DNA of 64,000 nt from Salaquimonas sp041736675 (lineage in GTDB: Bacteria; Pseudomonadota; Alphaproteobacteria; Rhizobiales; Rhizobiaceae). The notes under the pieces were generated by a model, which saw only the letters and a program-made list of their open reading frames with translations, was not told the DNA's origin and did no database searches. The stretch covers positions 62,001 through 126,000 of the forward strand of contig JBGSTD010000009.1 of the NCBI GenBank assembly GCA_041736675.1, in the 5' to 3' direction. Position 1 is the stretch's first letter. Every line of letters begins with the position of its first letter. The position numbers were made by a program, and so were the translations under genes. Positions 34,942-43,709 of the stretch are shown here, piece by piece.

Positions 34942-36240
34942 ATGCAGATTTTGAAAGCCAGAAATTCCAGAAATGCGAGATTTGCAATCGCGCCGGTTTT
35001 GCTGCGTTTGGTATGTTCTGCGATCTGTTGCGCTGCCACGCTGCTTGGTGTTTTGCCTGATTTCGCGCGCGCGCAAACTGCAGAAAGTTCCATACAGCCA
35101 GCAAGGCTCGCTTATGGAGCAGATTTGAAAAAGGATGGTTCCAACTGGAAGTTGACAGTCAGGTTTGACGGAAAACCCGATAGCAGGGTTTTTTTGATGG
35201 AATCACCCGCGCGCCTCATTTTTGAAGTCAGCAATGCTGTTTTAAGATTGGGTGATGATGCAGCGCTTGATGGACATGGACTGGTCAAAAGTCATCGATA
35301 CGGCATTGTCTCTGCTGACAAGTCACGCCTTGTGCTGACCTTGGCACAGCCTGCCGGAGTGATCGAGAAAAAACTGCTTCAGGATAAAGACAATGGCCGG
35401 TTTAGTGTTGAGGTGACAATCAATCCGCTATCCCAAAAGGAATTTTCAGAAACAATCGAGGTGCAGGAGGCGTTGTTGGGTACCAGCGGTGATATTGTCG
35501 TTAAAGGTGCCCGCGTGCGAGCAGGGCCAAGGAAGGCTGGCACTTTCTCGATCGTTATTGATCCGGGACATGGGGGCATTGACGGCGGCTCACGTGGCGG
35601 CAAACTTGGTATTCTTGAGAAAGAGGTGACTCTCGCGATGGCAAAACGGCTTGGAAAAATGATCGAAAATGCGGGGCCGTTTGAAGTGAGCTACACCCGT
35701 ACTGAGGATGTATTCATTTCATTGAAGGAAAGGCAGCGTTTTGCCCAGCGCCAAGGCGCTGATCTCCTGATTTCGATCCATGCAGATTCTCTGCGTGAAG
35801 AGCATGTTCGGGGAGCCACCATCTATACTTTGGCGAAAAAGGCGACAGATGCTTTGTCTCAGCAAATAGCTGATTCCGAAAACCTTGCTGATGTCGTGGC
35901 AGGCCTTGCCGCCCCGGACGCACAAGACGATGTCACCGACATACTGGCGGATTTGACCTTGCGCGAAACCACGCGATTTTCACACAGATTTTCGACCTTG
36001 CTCGTGGAGCGCATGCAAAATGATATTCTGATGATAAGAAATCCGCAGCGCGCCGCCGCTTTTGCCGTATTGAAGAACGCCGAAGTCCCCGGCGTGTTGG
36101 TTGAGATGGGGTATCTGTCCAACCACGAAGATGAAAAACTGCTGGTCAATGAAAGCTGGCAACAGAAGGTTTCCGAGATCATTACCGCTGCTGTTTCTGA
36201 TTTTTTTTCTGTTCGGCAAACTGTTTCCGGACAGAATTAG
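34942..36240 (+). CDS. amiC: N-acetylmuramoyl-L-alanine amidase
   Basis: 432 residues. A signal sequence (about 15-44, ending ARAQT) exports it to the periplasm. An AMIN domain (about 50-165) targets it to the septum, and the Amidase_3 domain (about 203-425) splits the bond between MurNAc and L-Ala during cell separation. Zinc ligands are visible as H210 (IDPGHGG), E226 (ILEKEVT) and the His of ISIHADS; the catalytic Glu is in VLVEMGYLSNHED. It lies 380 bases upstream of mrcA on the same strand, as in other rhizobia. Confidence 0.95.
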   Translation: MQILKARNSRNARFAIAPVLLRLVCSAICCAATLLGVLPDFARAQTAESSIQPARLAYGADLKKDGSNWKLTVRFDGKPDSRVFLMESPARLIFEVSNAVLRLGDDAALDGHGLVKSHRYGIVSADKSRLVLTLAQPAGVIEKKLLQDKDNGRFSVEVTINPLSQKEFSETIEVQEALLGTSGDIVVKGARVRAGPRKAGTFSIVIDPGHGGIDGGSRGGKLGILEKEVTLAMAKRLGKMIENAGPFEVSYTRTEDVFISLKERQRFAQRQGADLLISIHADSLREEHVRGATIYTLAKKATDALSQQIADSENLADVVAGLAAPDAQDDVTDILADLTLRETTRFSHRFSTLLVERMQNDILMIRNPQRAAAFAVLKNAEVPGVLVEMGYLSNHEDEKLLVNESWQQKVSEIITAAVSDFFSVRQTVSGQN

Positions 36241-36620
36241 GAATTTCATTTCGGGCGTTCAGGGGTTGCGCATCGAAGGCGAGGCTGGACAATTTTGATA
36301 AATTCCGAAAGCCGGGCTCAATTGCGATTAATATAGTCGGGCGAAGTGTTGTATTTTAACCACTTTCGTACTTTAAAATCAGAAGAATGAGAGTGAAAAT
36401 CCAAATGCTGACACATTGCCGTTTGATAGGAAGGTCAGTTGATGCACAAGCAACTTTGAACGACTGGTACAGATCAGCAACAATGGTTGTTTTATGCTTT
36501 TGACGGAGCCTCGGGGAATTGGATTTGGCCGCTATTGTCCTTCAAATCCAATTGTCATAAACAGATTACCAAACGGCAGAACTACGCTAAGATTCGCCTT
36601 GAATCAGGATACAGGACTTC
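36241..36620 (+). other. Intergenic region amiC-mrcA
   Basis: A 380-base gap with no supported gene. It is AT-rich and probably carries the mrcA promoter and leader. The AGGA four to five bases before the mrcA ATG is the only site I can name with confidence. Confidence 0.5.
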
Positions 36621-39089
36621 ATGCTTCTCAGATTATTCGGATACTTGTTCGGCATTGGCTCGCTCGCCGCAATTCTTGTTATTGGCGGGGTGGCTTGGTA
36701 TGTCGCTGAAATTTCCAAAGACCTGCCCGACTATGAGGTTTTGAACGCCTATGAACCGCCGGTAACGACCAGGGTTCATGCCGGTGACGGGTCACTGATG
36801 GCCGAATACGCTCGTGAAAGAAGGCTGTATTTGCCAATTCAGGCTATTCCAGCCCTTGTGAAAAACGCATTTCTTTCAGCCGAGGACAAGAATTTCTACT
36901 CGCACAAGGGTATTGATCCCGAAGGTTTGATGCGTGCGGTCGTCTCGAATTTCAAGAATTTCGGCACTGACCGGCGCTCTGCCGGCGGTTCCACAATCAC
37001 CCAACAGGTCGCCAAAAACTTTCTTCTCAGCAATGAGCGCACCTATGATCGCAAGATCAAGGAAGCCATTCTTGCGCTTCGCATCGAGCAGGCATATTCG
37101 AAAAACCGGATTCTCGAACTTTATCTCAATGAAATCTTTTTGGGTCTTGGCGCCTATGGCGTTCCTGGTGCATCGCTTACTTATTTCGACAAACCGGTAA
37201 ACGCCTTGAAACTGCATGAAGCGGCATATTTGGCGGCGCTGCCCAAAGGGCCGAACAATTATCACCCCTTCACCAATACCGATGCTGCCATTGAACGGCG
37301 TAATTGGGTAATCGACCGCATGGTCGACAATGGGCATGCCACCAGCGAAGAGGGCGAGAAGGCAAAGGCATTGCCTCTTGATGTCAATCCTCGCCGCCGT
37401 TCAAGCTATCTCGCTGCTTCTGAATATTTCTCTGAGGAAACGCGTCGTGAGATTGTGGACCGTTATGGCGAAGATGCGCTTTACGAAGGCGGTCTCTCGA
37501 TCCGCACCACGCTCGATCCAAGGCTGCAAGCCTTGGCGCGAGAGGCTTTGCAGGACAGATTGATCAGCTATGACCTGCCGCGCGGTTACCGCGGGCCTAT
37601 CGCATCGATTGAACCAGGTGTGGATTGGGGAACCTCTGTTGGAAAGGTAAACGGCTTGTCCGATGTGCCCGAGTGGGAATTGGCAGTTGTTCTTGGCACC
37701 AGTGAGTCAGAAGTCAATATCGGGATCAAGCCTGCTGCCAAGCCTTCCGGCGAATTGTCGGAAGAGCGAAAACAGGGCCGCATATCATTGAAGAACATGG
37801 AATGGGCAAAGACATTTCGCGACGAAGACAACAAGCTGCGCAAAGTGAAGACTGCAGATCAAATTTTGTCAATCGGGGATGTCGTTTACGTAGAGCCGAT
37901 GGGCGATGACCAACCGGGTGAATACAAATTGCGTCAGCCGCCAGAAGTGCAGGGTGCCCTCGTGGCAATGGACCCCCACACAGGTCGCGTTCTGGCGATG
38001 GTGGGCGGTTTTTCTTTTGCAGAATCGCAGTTCAACCGCGCAACACAGGCCTATCGTCAGCCTGGGTCCTCGTTCAAGCCGTTCGTTTATGCTGCAGCAC
38101 TGGATAACGGCTATACGCCATCCTCAGTTGTCCTCGATGCCCCGATCAAGGTGGATCAGGGTTCAACTCTTGGAGTTTGGGAACCCAAGAACTACAGCAA
38201 GAACTACGCCGGGCCATCCACGCTTCGCCTTGGGATTGAAAAATCGCGGAACCTGATGACTGTGCGACTTGCAAAGGACATGGGAATGCCGCTGGTGGCT
38301 GAATATGCCCAGCGCTTTGGTATCTATGACAAGATGTTGCCAGTGCTGTCGATGTCGCTGGGTTCAGGTGAGACCACTGTCTTGCGCATGGTAGCTGCCT
38401 ATGCGGTTCTGGCGAACGGCGGAAAACAGGTGAAAGCGTCTATTATTGACCGCATTCAGGACCGTTATGGCAAGACGATTTTCAAACATGATGACCGGAT
38501 TTGTGAAACCTGCTCCGCCAAGGAGTGGAAAGGCCAGGATGAGCCTGAATTGATCGATACACGCGATCAGGTGCTTGATCCGATGACTGCCTATCAGATT
38601 ACATCAATGATGGAAGGTGTCGTCCAGCGCGGCACTGCCCAGTCGGTAAAAGAGCTGAAACGTCCGGTTGCCGGCAAGACCGGGACCACCAATGATGAAA
38701 AAGACGCTTGGTTTATAGGATATACTCCGGACCTTGTCGTTGGTGTTTATATCGGTTACGACAACCCGCGTCCAATGGGCAAGGGCAACACCGGTGGTGA
38801 ACTGGCAGCCCCGGTCTTCACAAGTTTCATGAAGTCTGCACTCAACGATGCCCCGGTAGTGGATTTCCGCGTGCCCAAAGGCATCAAACTGATTGCTATC
38901 AATGCGAAAACCGGTTTGGAAACCAGGGCTTCTGGAGATGGTGTAATCATGGAGGCTTTCAAACCAGGAACTGCACCGCCAACTGTCTATTCGGTGATTG
39001 GTTTTGAAGACATGGCTGACTCGAAAAAACTGACTGTTTCGCCTGAAGCGAACCGGGCGCTGACCTCGGGTACTGGCGGATTGTACTAA
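36621..39089 (+). CDS. mrcA: Penicillin-binding protein 1A, bifunctional transglycosylase/transpeptidase
   Basis: 822 residues. One N-terminal membrane anchor (about 8-28) is followed by the GT51 glycosyltransferase domain with catalytic E88 in SAEDKNFYSHKG and GGSTITQQVAKN. An OB-like insertion typical of PBP1A sits near residues 320-440. The transpeptidase domain has the SxxK nucleophile S483-S-F-K486 (RQPGSSFKPF) and the K686-T-G motif (AGKTGTTNDEKDAWF). It polymerises and cross-links peptidoglycan in the periplasm. AGGA precedes the ATG. Downstream lies prfB, about 210 bases away. Confidence 0.97.
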   Translation: MLLRLFGYLFGIGSLAAILVIGGVAWYVAEISKDLPDYEVLNAYEPPVTTRVHAGDGSLMAEYARERRLYLPIQAIPALVKNAFLSAEDKNFYSHKGIDPEGLMRAVVSNFKNFGTDRRSAGGSTITQQVAKNFLLSNERTYDRKIKEAILALRIEQAYSKNRILELYLNEIFLGLGAYGVPGASLTYFDKPVNALKLHEAAYLAALPKGPNNYHPFTNTDAAIERRNWVIDRMVDNGHATSEEGEKAKALPLDVNPRRRSSYLAASEYFSEETRREIVDRYGEDALYEGGLSIRTTLDPRLQALAREALQDRLISYDLPRGYRGPIASIEPGVDWGTSVGKVNGLSDVPEWELAVVLGTSESEVNIGIKPAAKPSGELSEERKQGRISLKNMEWAKTFRDEDNKLRKVKTADQILSIGDVVYVEPMGDDQPGEYKLRQPPEVQGALVAMDPHTGRVLAMVGGFSFAESQFNRATQAYRQPGSSFKPFVYAAALDNGYTPSSVVLDAPIKVDQGSTLGVWEPKNYSKNYAGPSTLRLGIEKSRNLMTVRLAKDMGMPLVAEYAQRFGIYDKMLPVLSMSLGSGETTVLRMVAAYAVLANGGKQVKASIIDRIQDRYGKTIFKHDDRICETCSAKEWKGQDEPELIDTRDQVLDPMTAYQITSMMEGVVQRGTAQSVKELKRPVAGKTGTTNDEKDAWFIGYTPDLVVGVYIGYDNPRPMGKGNTGGELAAPVFTSFMKSALNDAPVVDFRVPKGIKLIAINAKTGLETRASGDGVIMEAFKPGTAPPTVYSVIGFEDMADSKKLTVSPEANRALTSGTGGLY

Positions 39090-39299
39090 TCCAGCTTCCA
39101 AAGCCTTGAAAATTACAAAAGAGGACCTTTTGGGAATGTCAGTGGTTTACAACGCCTGAACCGCAGCCTATTTACGGGCGGGATTCCAAGCCGTAACAAC
39201 AGTGCAAGTATAAGGCTTTGAACTGCAACACTGATTGACTGGGCCAGCCATTGGTTTTTATTTGTGGAGCAGGCAGGTCGTTTTGGGAAAATTGAAATA

Positions 39300-40425
39300 A
39301 TGCGTGCGGAAATATATACCGTTGTCGAAGACATCAAGCAGTCGGTTGGACTGCTGAGGAGGCATCTTTGACTGGGACAAGGCCAAAAAGAATCTCGCTA
39401 AACTGAATGAGCAGGCTGAAGATCCTGATCTTTGGAACAAGCCTGAAGAAGCCCAGAAACTCATGCGCGAACGCCAGCATCTGGAAAAAAGTATCTCAAC
39501 CATCCTAGCTATACAAAGTGAACTTGAGGACAATATTGGCCTCCTCGAGCTTGGGGAAGAAGAAAACGATGAAGGTGTAGTCAAGGAAGCCGAAGCATCG
39601 CTTCTGGCGCTTCACAAAGACATGGGCAAGAGGCAGGTCGATGCCTTGTTGTCAGGCGAACTTGACGGAAATAATGCTTTTCTCGAGGTGCACGCCGGTG
39701 CGGGTGGAACCGAAAGCCAGGATTGGGCCTCTATGCTGTATCGCATGTATACCCGCTGGGCAGAAAAGAACGGCTACAAAGTAGAGATCCAGTCAGTTAC
39801 CGATGGCGATGAGGCGGGCATCAAGGGTGCAACCATCATGGTCAAGGGAGAAAACGCCTTCGGCTGGTTGAAGACCGAATCAGGCGTGCATCGTCTGGTG
39901 CGCATTTCACCGTATGACAGCCAGTCGCGCCGTCATACCTCATTCTCTTCCGTCTGGATTTATCCTGAAATTGACGACAATGTCGAAATCGACATTCAGG
40001 ACAAGGATATCCGGATTGATACCTATCGCTCATCAGGCGCCGGCGGCCAGCACGTCAACACAACCGATTCTGCTGTCCGGATAACCCACCTGCCTACAGG
40101 GATTGTGGTTACGTCATCCGAAAAATCGCAGCACCAGAACCGTGCCATTGCCATGAAGGCACTGCGCGCGCGTCTATACGACATGGAAATGAAGAAGCGC
40201 CAGGAAAGTATCCAGAACCAACACGAATCCAAGACAGACATAGGCTGGGGCCATCAAATCCGCTCATATGTTCTGCAGCCCTACCAGTTGGTCAAGGATT
40301 TGCGGACTGGAGTAGAAAGCACATCGCCGGACAACGTCCTCGATGGCGATCTCAACGAATTCATGGAAGCTTCCCTCGTTCACCAGATAAAGGGCGGCGA
40401 TACAGTCGTTGATGATATTGATTAG
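39300..40425 (+). CDS. prfB: Peptide chain release factor 2, with programmed +1 frameshift
   Basis: RF2 reads UGA and UAA stop codons. The gene is coded in two frames: ATG at 39300 opens a 23-codon frame that ends CAT CTT TGA (TGA at 39369-39371). Shifting +1 at CTT continues as GAC TGG GAC into the long frame to 40425, giving 374 residues, the normal RF2 length. An internal AGGAGG (39357-39362) lies three bases before CTT, exactly as at the E. coli autoregulatory site. The peptidyl-hydrolysis motif GGQ is at 248-250. The stop-codon motif reads S203-P-Y205 instead of the textbook SPF. Taken from its first in-frame ATG (39463) it would look like a truncated 320-residue protein. Confidence 0.95.
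39357..39372 (+). promoter_or_regulatory. prfB autoregulatory frameshift site
   Basis: AGGAGG CAT CTT TGA C: an internal Shine-Dalgarno-like hexamer, three-base spacer, slippery CTT and in-frame TGA followed by C. In the known mechanism, low RF2 makes the ribosome pause at UGA and slip +1, so RF2 level controls its own synthesis. Confidence 0.93.
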
Positions 40426-40454
40426 CAATTCTGCCCAATATGATTGAGTAACAA

Positions 40455-40490
40455 AGCCTGGACGTTTTTTAGCTTCCGGGCTTTTTTTTT
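40455..40490 (+). terminator. Rho-independent terminator after prfB, probably bidirectional
   Basis: AGCCTGGA (40455-40462) pairs with TCCGGGCT (40475-40482) in an eight-base stem with one G-T pair, and a run of eight further T follows. It lies 30 bases after the prfB stop. On the minus strand the same hairpin is followed by a weaker T-rich run and lies after the convergent M23 gene. Confidence 0.8.
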
Positions 40491-40529
40491 ACGAAAAAAG
40501 GGCGGTCGGCGCGTAAGCGCTTTGATAGT

Positions 40530-41828
40530 CTAGAAAAACTTGCGGAGTTCGTTTCCGGCCTTGAGGAACCGTGCTGGATTGGTTGCCTCGTTGTCCCGGC
40601 GCACTTCGTAGTGCAGATGCGGACCGGTGCTGCGCCCCGTACTGCCAACGCGGCCGACAATCTGTTTTGCGGCAACTTTTTCGCCTACCTTGACGAGAAT
40701 TTTGCTCATGTGGGCATATCTCGTGGTGATGCCGTTTCCATGATCAATTTCGACCAAGTTACCATAACCGCCGTTTACTCCTGCTTTGACAACCTTTCCG
40801 GCTCCAGCTGCAACGATTGCCGTCCCGGTTGCCGCCTTGAAGTCGATACCCGAATGAAACGCGGCGCTCCGATGGAATGGATCGACGCGGCTGCCAAAGG
40901 AGCTGGACACATTTGCCCCTGGAATTGGGATTCCGACAGGTAATCTTTTGGCTTTGTTTTTGAGGGTTTCAAGATGATCCAGAGATTCTGCCAGATCATC
41001 CGTCATGTCATCAAATTTGACATTTTGATCAGGAATGTAGGGTCCACCAATGTTTTCTGCGATTTCCGAAGGGACCGGAATGTTCAGTTGGTCAAACACA
41101 CTTGCCAGTTTGCCGGTTGTTGAGTGGGCTTCGGATTGTAAAGCGAGCAATTGTGCACGTTGCGCATTTGCGATTTCATTGATCTGGTCAAGCACATTGC
41201 TGAACACATGAGCGGTCTCGATCATGTCGCTTCGCGTCTCCAGACTGAAGGTTGAACTGTCAGGTATCTGACTTGCGGAGCCTCTCAGAAAACTGGCTGC
41301 ACTGGCGGTTTTAATACCGGCAGATGTATCAACGGTGCCGGTTTTGACCGGATCAATGGCATTGAGTTCAGCCTTTTGCGGACTGCGTTCTGGAACAGGC
41401 ATTTTGTTCTTGCCGAGGCCGTTGTCTTCGGCACGTTTTAACAGGCCCTCAAGAGCGCCACTGCGGCCCGACAGTTTCTCCTGCTGTTGCATCAGGGCAG
41501 CAACTTTAGCCTCAACTGCCTGTTGGTCCAATAGCTGGCGTGAGGTGATCCTGTCTACTTTTGAGCGCAATGCAGCGATGCGATCCTCGTATTCATGTTT
41601 CATACGCGCCTGATTGATAAAACTGGCAGCAACCAGATCATCCTTGAATGCAAGATAAGCGGTTGCGGTAATATAACCGACCATCAACATCGTGAAGACA
41701 GAAGCAACACCGAGGAACAGGCCGCCGTGCATCTTGAACTCGCGCACATTTCCGTTGGAGTTGATGACGATTGAATTTGGAGTTTTTCTGCCAAACTGTC
41801 GTGTATCGCTGGACTGACTCATACGCAT
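40530..41828 (-). CDS. M23 family metallopeptidase, membrane anchored
   Basis: 432 residues. A short cytoplasmic N-terminus and one membrane segment (about 38-62) lead to a coiled-coil region (about 75-130), a disordered linker and a C-terminal LytM/peptidase M23 domain. Zinc-site motifs are present: AFHSGIDFKA and GPHLHYEV, so it should be an active endopeptidase and not just an EnvC-like activator. It probably cuts peptidoglycan cross-links in the periplasm. GAGAAG lies upstream of the ATG. It is convergent with prfB. Confidence 0.93.
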   Translation of the reverse strand: MRMSQSSDTRQFGRKTPNSIVINSNGNVREFKMHGGLFLGVASVFTMLMVGYITATAYLAFKDDLVAASFINQARMKHEYEDRIAALRSKVDRITSRQLLDQQAVEAKVAALMQQQEKLSGRSGALEGLLKRAEDNGLGKNKMPVPERSPQKAELNAIDPVKTGTVDTSAGIKTASAASFLRGSASQIPDSSTFSLETRSDMIETAHVFSNVLDQINEIANAQRAQLLALQSEAHSTTGKLASVFDQLNIPVPSEIAENIGGPYIPDQNVKFDDMTDDLAESLDHLETLKNKAKRLPVGIPIPGANVSSSFGSRVDPFHRSAAFHSGIDFKAATGTAIVAAGAGKVVKAGVNGGYGNLVEIDHGNGITTRYAHMSKILVKVGEKVAAKQIVGRVGSTGRSTGPHLHYEVRRDNEATNPARFLKAGNELRKFF

Positions 41829-42040
41829 GAACTTCTCTACGGGTTCTTCAGTGTGGGTGACAAAGCCGTTTGCCCGTTACAAACAGCCTTTCCCAAGTAT
41901 TACTGAATGTGGTTAACAAAGCCTTCCCTAGCGTCGGCTTTTTGAAGGAATTGACAGTTCAGTTCATAGGCTGCTTGCTTGTCTGCACGAATTTGATGCC
42001 TGACGGATTTACAGGAGCACGGGAAATATTGAAATTTCGG

Positions 42041-42910
42041 TCAATTGCCGTTTGGCGATAGGTTCTTGTAAAACAAGGGCGTGATGCCGCTGCGTGCTCT
42101 GGCCAAATCATTGAAGGGTGGCTTGAGCGGGCCTCGGAAATGCTTTTTTACAAGGTCGCGAAAAGTTTGTGCCGGTTCAACGCCCTGTTGGTGACACATG
42201 AAACGGAACCATTTCGCACCAACTGCCACATGCCCTTTTTCGTCCTCATAAATAACCTGGAAAATCCCGGCAGTTGTCAGGTCACCATTACTTTCGATTT
42301 GACGTATCAAGGATGGTGTAACATCGAGTCCACGGGCTTCAAGAACCAGTGTAACAATCGCCAGTCGTGCCTTCAAATCCTGACTTGTGTTTTGTGCCGC
42401 TTCCCATAGGCCGTCATGGGCAGGTAAATCGCCGTATTTTGCATTAAAATCGGAAAGTCGCCCTTGGAGCAATTGAAAATGCTTTGCTTCCTCCCGAGCC
42501 ACAGTTACCCAGCCATCAAAGAAGGATCGCGGCAATCTGTGTTGCGCAAAACGGGCAATGATATCGAGTGCAAGATCAATGGCATTAAGTTCAATATGGG
42601 CAATCGAGTGCAGCAGGGCAATCATACCCCGTTCGCTACGGATCGTTCTTCGGGGAACCTTTTGGGGAGGGAGAAGGACCGGATTTTGCGGTCGGCCAGG
42701 TCTGTCGGGAAGCACTAGCCGCCTGTTTGAAATGAGGGAAAGTTGTCTTGCATTCCAAAGAGCGGCCAGATTTTCGGTCATTCTGCATTTCAGCAGGACA
42801 TTGTCCTGACTTAGTGCGTCAATTGCACCTGATGCCAAACAGTCCGGGCGGCGTGCAGCAACGGACAATCGTGTCTCAAGCCAGTTCGCGTGCGGCGGCA
42901 AGTACTTCAC
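42041..42910 (-). CDS. DUF455 ferritin-like protein
   Basis: 289 residues of the DUF455 family, a ferritin-like four-helix fold. Carboxylate and His ligands for a di-metal centre are suggested by HIELNAIDLALDI, VAREEAKHFQLL and IYEDEKGHVAVG. The N-terminal 90 residues are variable and end in a Pro-rich stretch (RPGRPQNPVLLPPQKVPRR). The GTG at 42910 gives a 35-base overlap with bcp, so the two are co-transcribed. The family has no established reaction; an oxidative-stress or metal link would match the Bcp neighbour, but that is inference. Confidence 0.88.
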   Translation of the reverse strand: MKYLPPHANWLETRLSVAARRPDCLASGAIDALSQDNVLLKCRMTENLAALWNARQLSLISNRRLVLPDRPGRPQNPVLLPPQKVPRRTIRSERGMIALLHSIAHIELNAIDLALDIIARFAQHRLPRSFFDGWVTVAREEAKHFQLLQGRLSDFNAKYGDLPAHDGLWEAAQNTSQDLKARLAIVTLVLEARGLDVTPSLIRQIESNGDLTTAGIFQVIYEDEKGHVAVGAKWFRFMCHQQGVEPAQTFRDLVKKHFRGPLKPPFNDLARARSGITPLFYKNLSPNGN

Positions 42911-43349
42911 CCACGTGCCCCGGAACTTTCACCTTGCGCCAAACCCGCAAGATTTCCCCGTTCTTGCCGATCAGGAATGTTGAGCGTTCAACTCCCATGT
43001 ATTTCTTGCCATACATGCTCTTTTCGGTCCAAACGCCATATGCGGCAAGGGCAACCTGCGTTTCATCTGAGATAAGCGGCATGCCCAGTGCGTGTTTGTC
43101 GATAAATTTTTCGTGCTTTTTGACTGGGTCAGGCGACATGCCAATCAATTTGACTCCCAGCTGGTCGAAATCAGGTTTGGCTGCAGTAAAGTCAAGGGCT
43201 TCTGCTGTGCAGCCCGATGTGTCATCTTTCGGGTAAAAGAACAACACAACTGCAGATCCCTTCAAAGCAGAAAGAGAGATTGTTCCGGAGTTCTCGATAC
43301 CCGCAACCGGCAATTCAAAGTCTGGTGCCTTGTCGCCTTCACTGACCAA
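42876..43349 (-). CDS. bcp: Thioredoxin-dependent peroxiredoxin Bcp, one-cysteine type
   Basis: 157 residues of the AhpC/TSA Bcp-PrxQ family, reducing hydrogen and organic peroxides. The peroxidatic Cys47 is in FFYPKDDTSGCTAEA. The resolving Cys that sits five residues later in E. coli Bcp is Leu here, and the protein has no other cysteine, so it must be resolved by an external thiol. The start is TTG at 43349, supported by GGGAG eight bases upstream. It overlaps the DUF455 gene downstream. Confidence 0.94.
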   Translation of the reverse strand: MVSEGDKAPDFELPVAGIENSGTISLSALKGSAVVLFFYPKDDTSGCTAEALDFTAAKPDFDQLGVKLIGMSPDPVKKHEKFIDKHALGMPLISDETQVALAAYGVWTEKSMYGKKYMGVERSTFLIGKNGEILRVWRKVKVPGHVGEVLAAARELA

Positions 43350-43709
43350 TTCGAATTCTCCCTGTTCAATTTCCGCACTGCATTTTGCTGGTTTGATTTA
43401 TAGCGCGTAAAATTAATGCATAAAGGTCTCTCGCAAAAATTTCTGCCGATTTCCGCAAAAAATTCGGGATGAAGATATGTTGCCTGTAGCTCATGTGGCA
43501 CTTTGAATGGTGATGATTCGCACTATTTGAAATGGGAATGGGCCCGTATCGGGTTTTACCATGTTTGGACATATTCTCGCCCGGATCGCTGAATTAATGC
43601 GGAATATGGCAATGGTGCAACGCATAAGGGATTAACCATCGGATTGAACAAGTTAGCTGAATTATCCTCTTCCCGCAGGAAAAGACCTGCAACGATTTCC
43701 GGAGTTCGC
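43350..43709. other. Divergent intergenic region bcp / AsmA-like gene
   Basis: About 360 bases between the divergent genes. I see no tRNA, repeat or supported ORF. The right end could be coding if the AsmA-like gene starts at the TTG at 43644. Confidence 0.5.

Noticed and set aside
39463..40425. prfB as an independently initiated 320-residue gene
   Set aside because: The upstream frame with the AGGAGG-CAT-CTT-TGA-C site restores the normal length and N-terminus.
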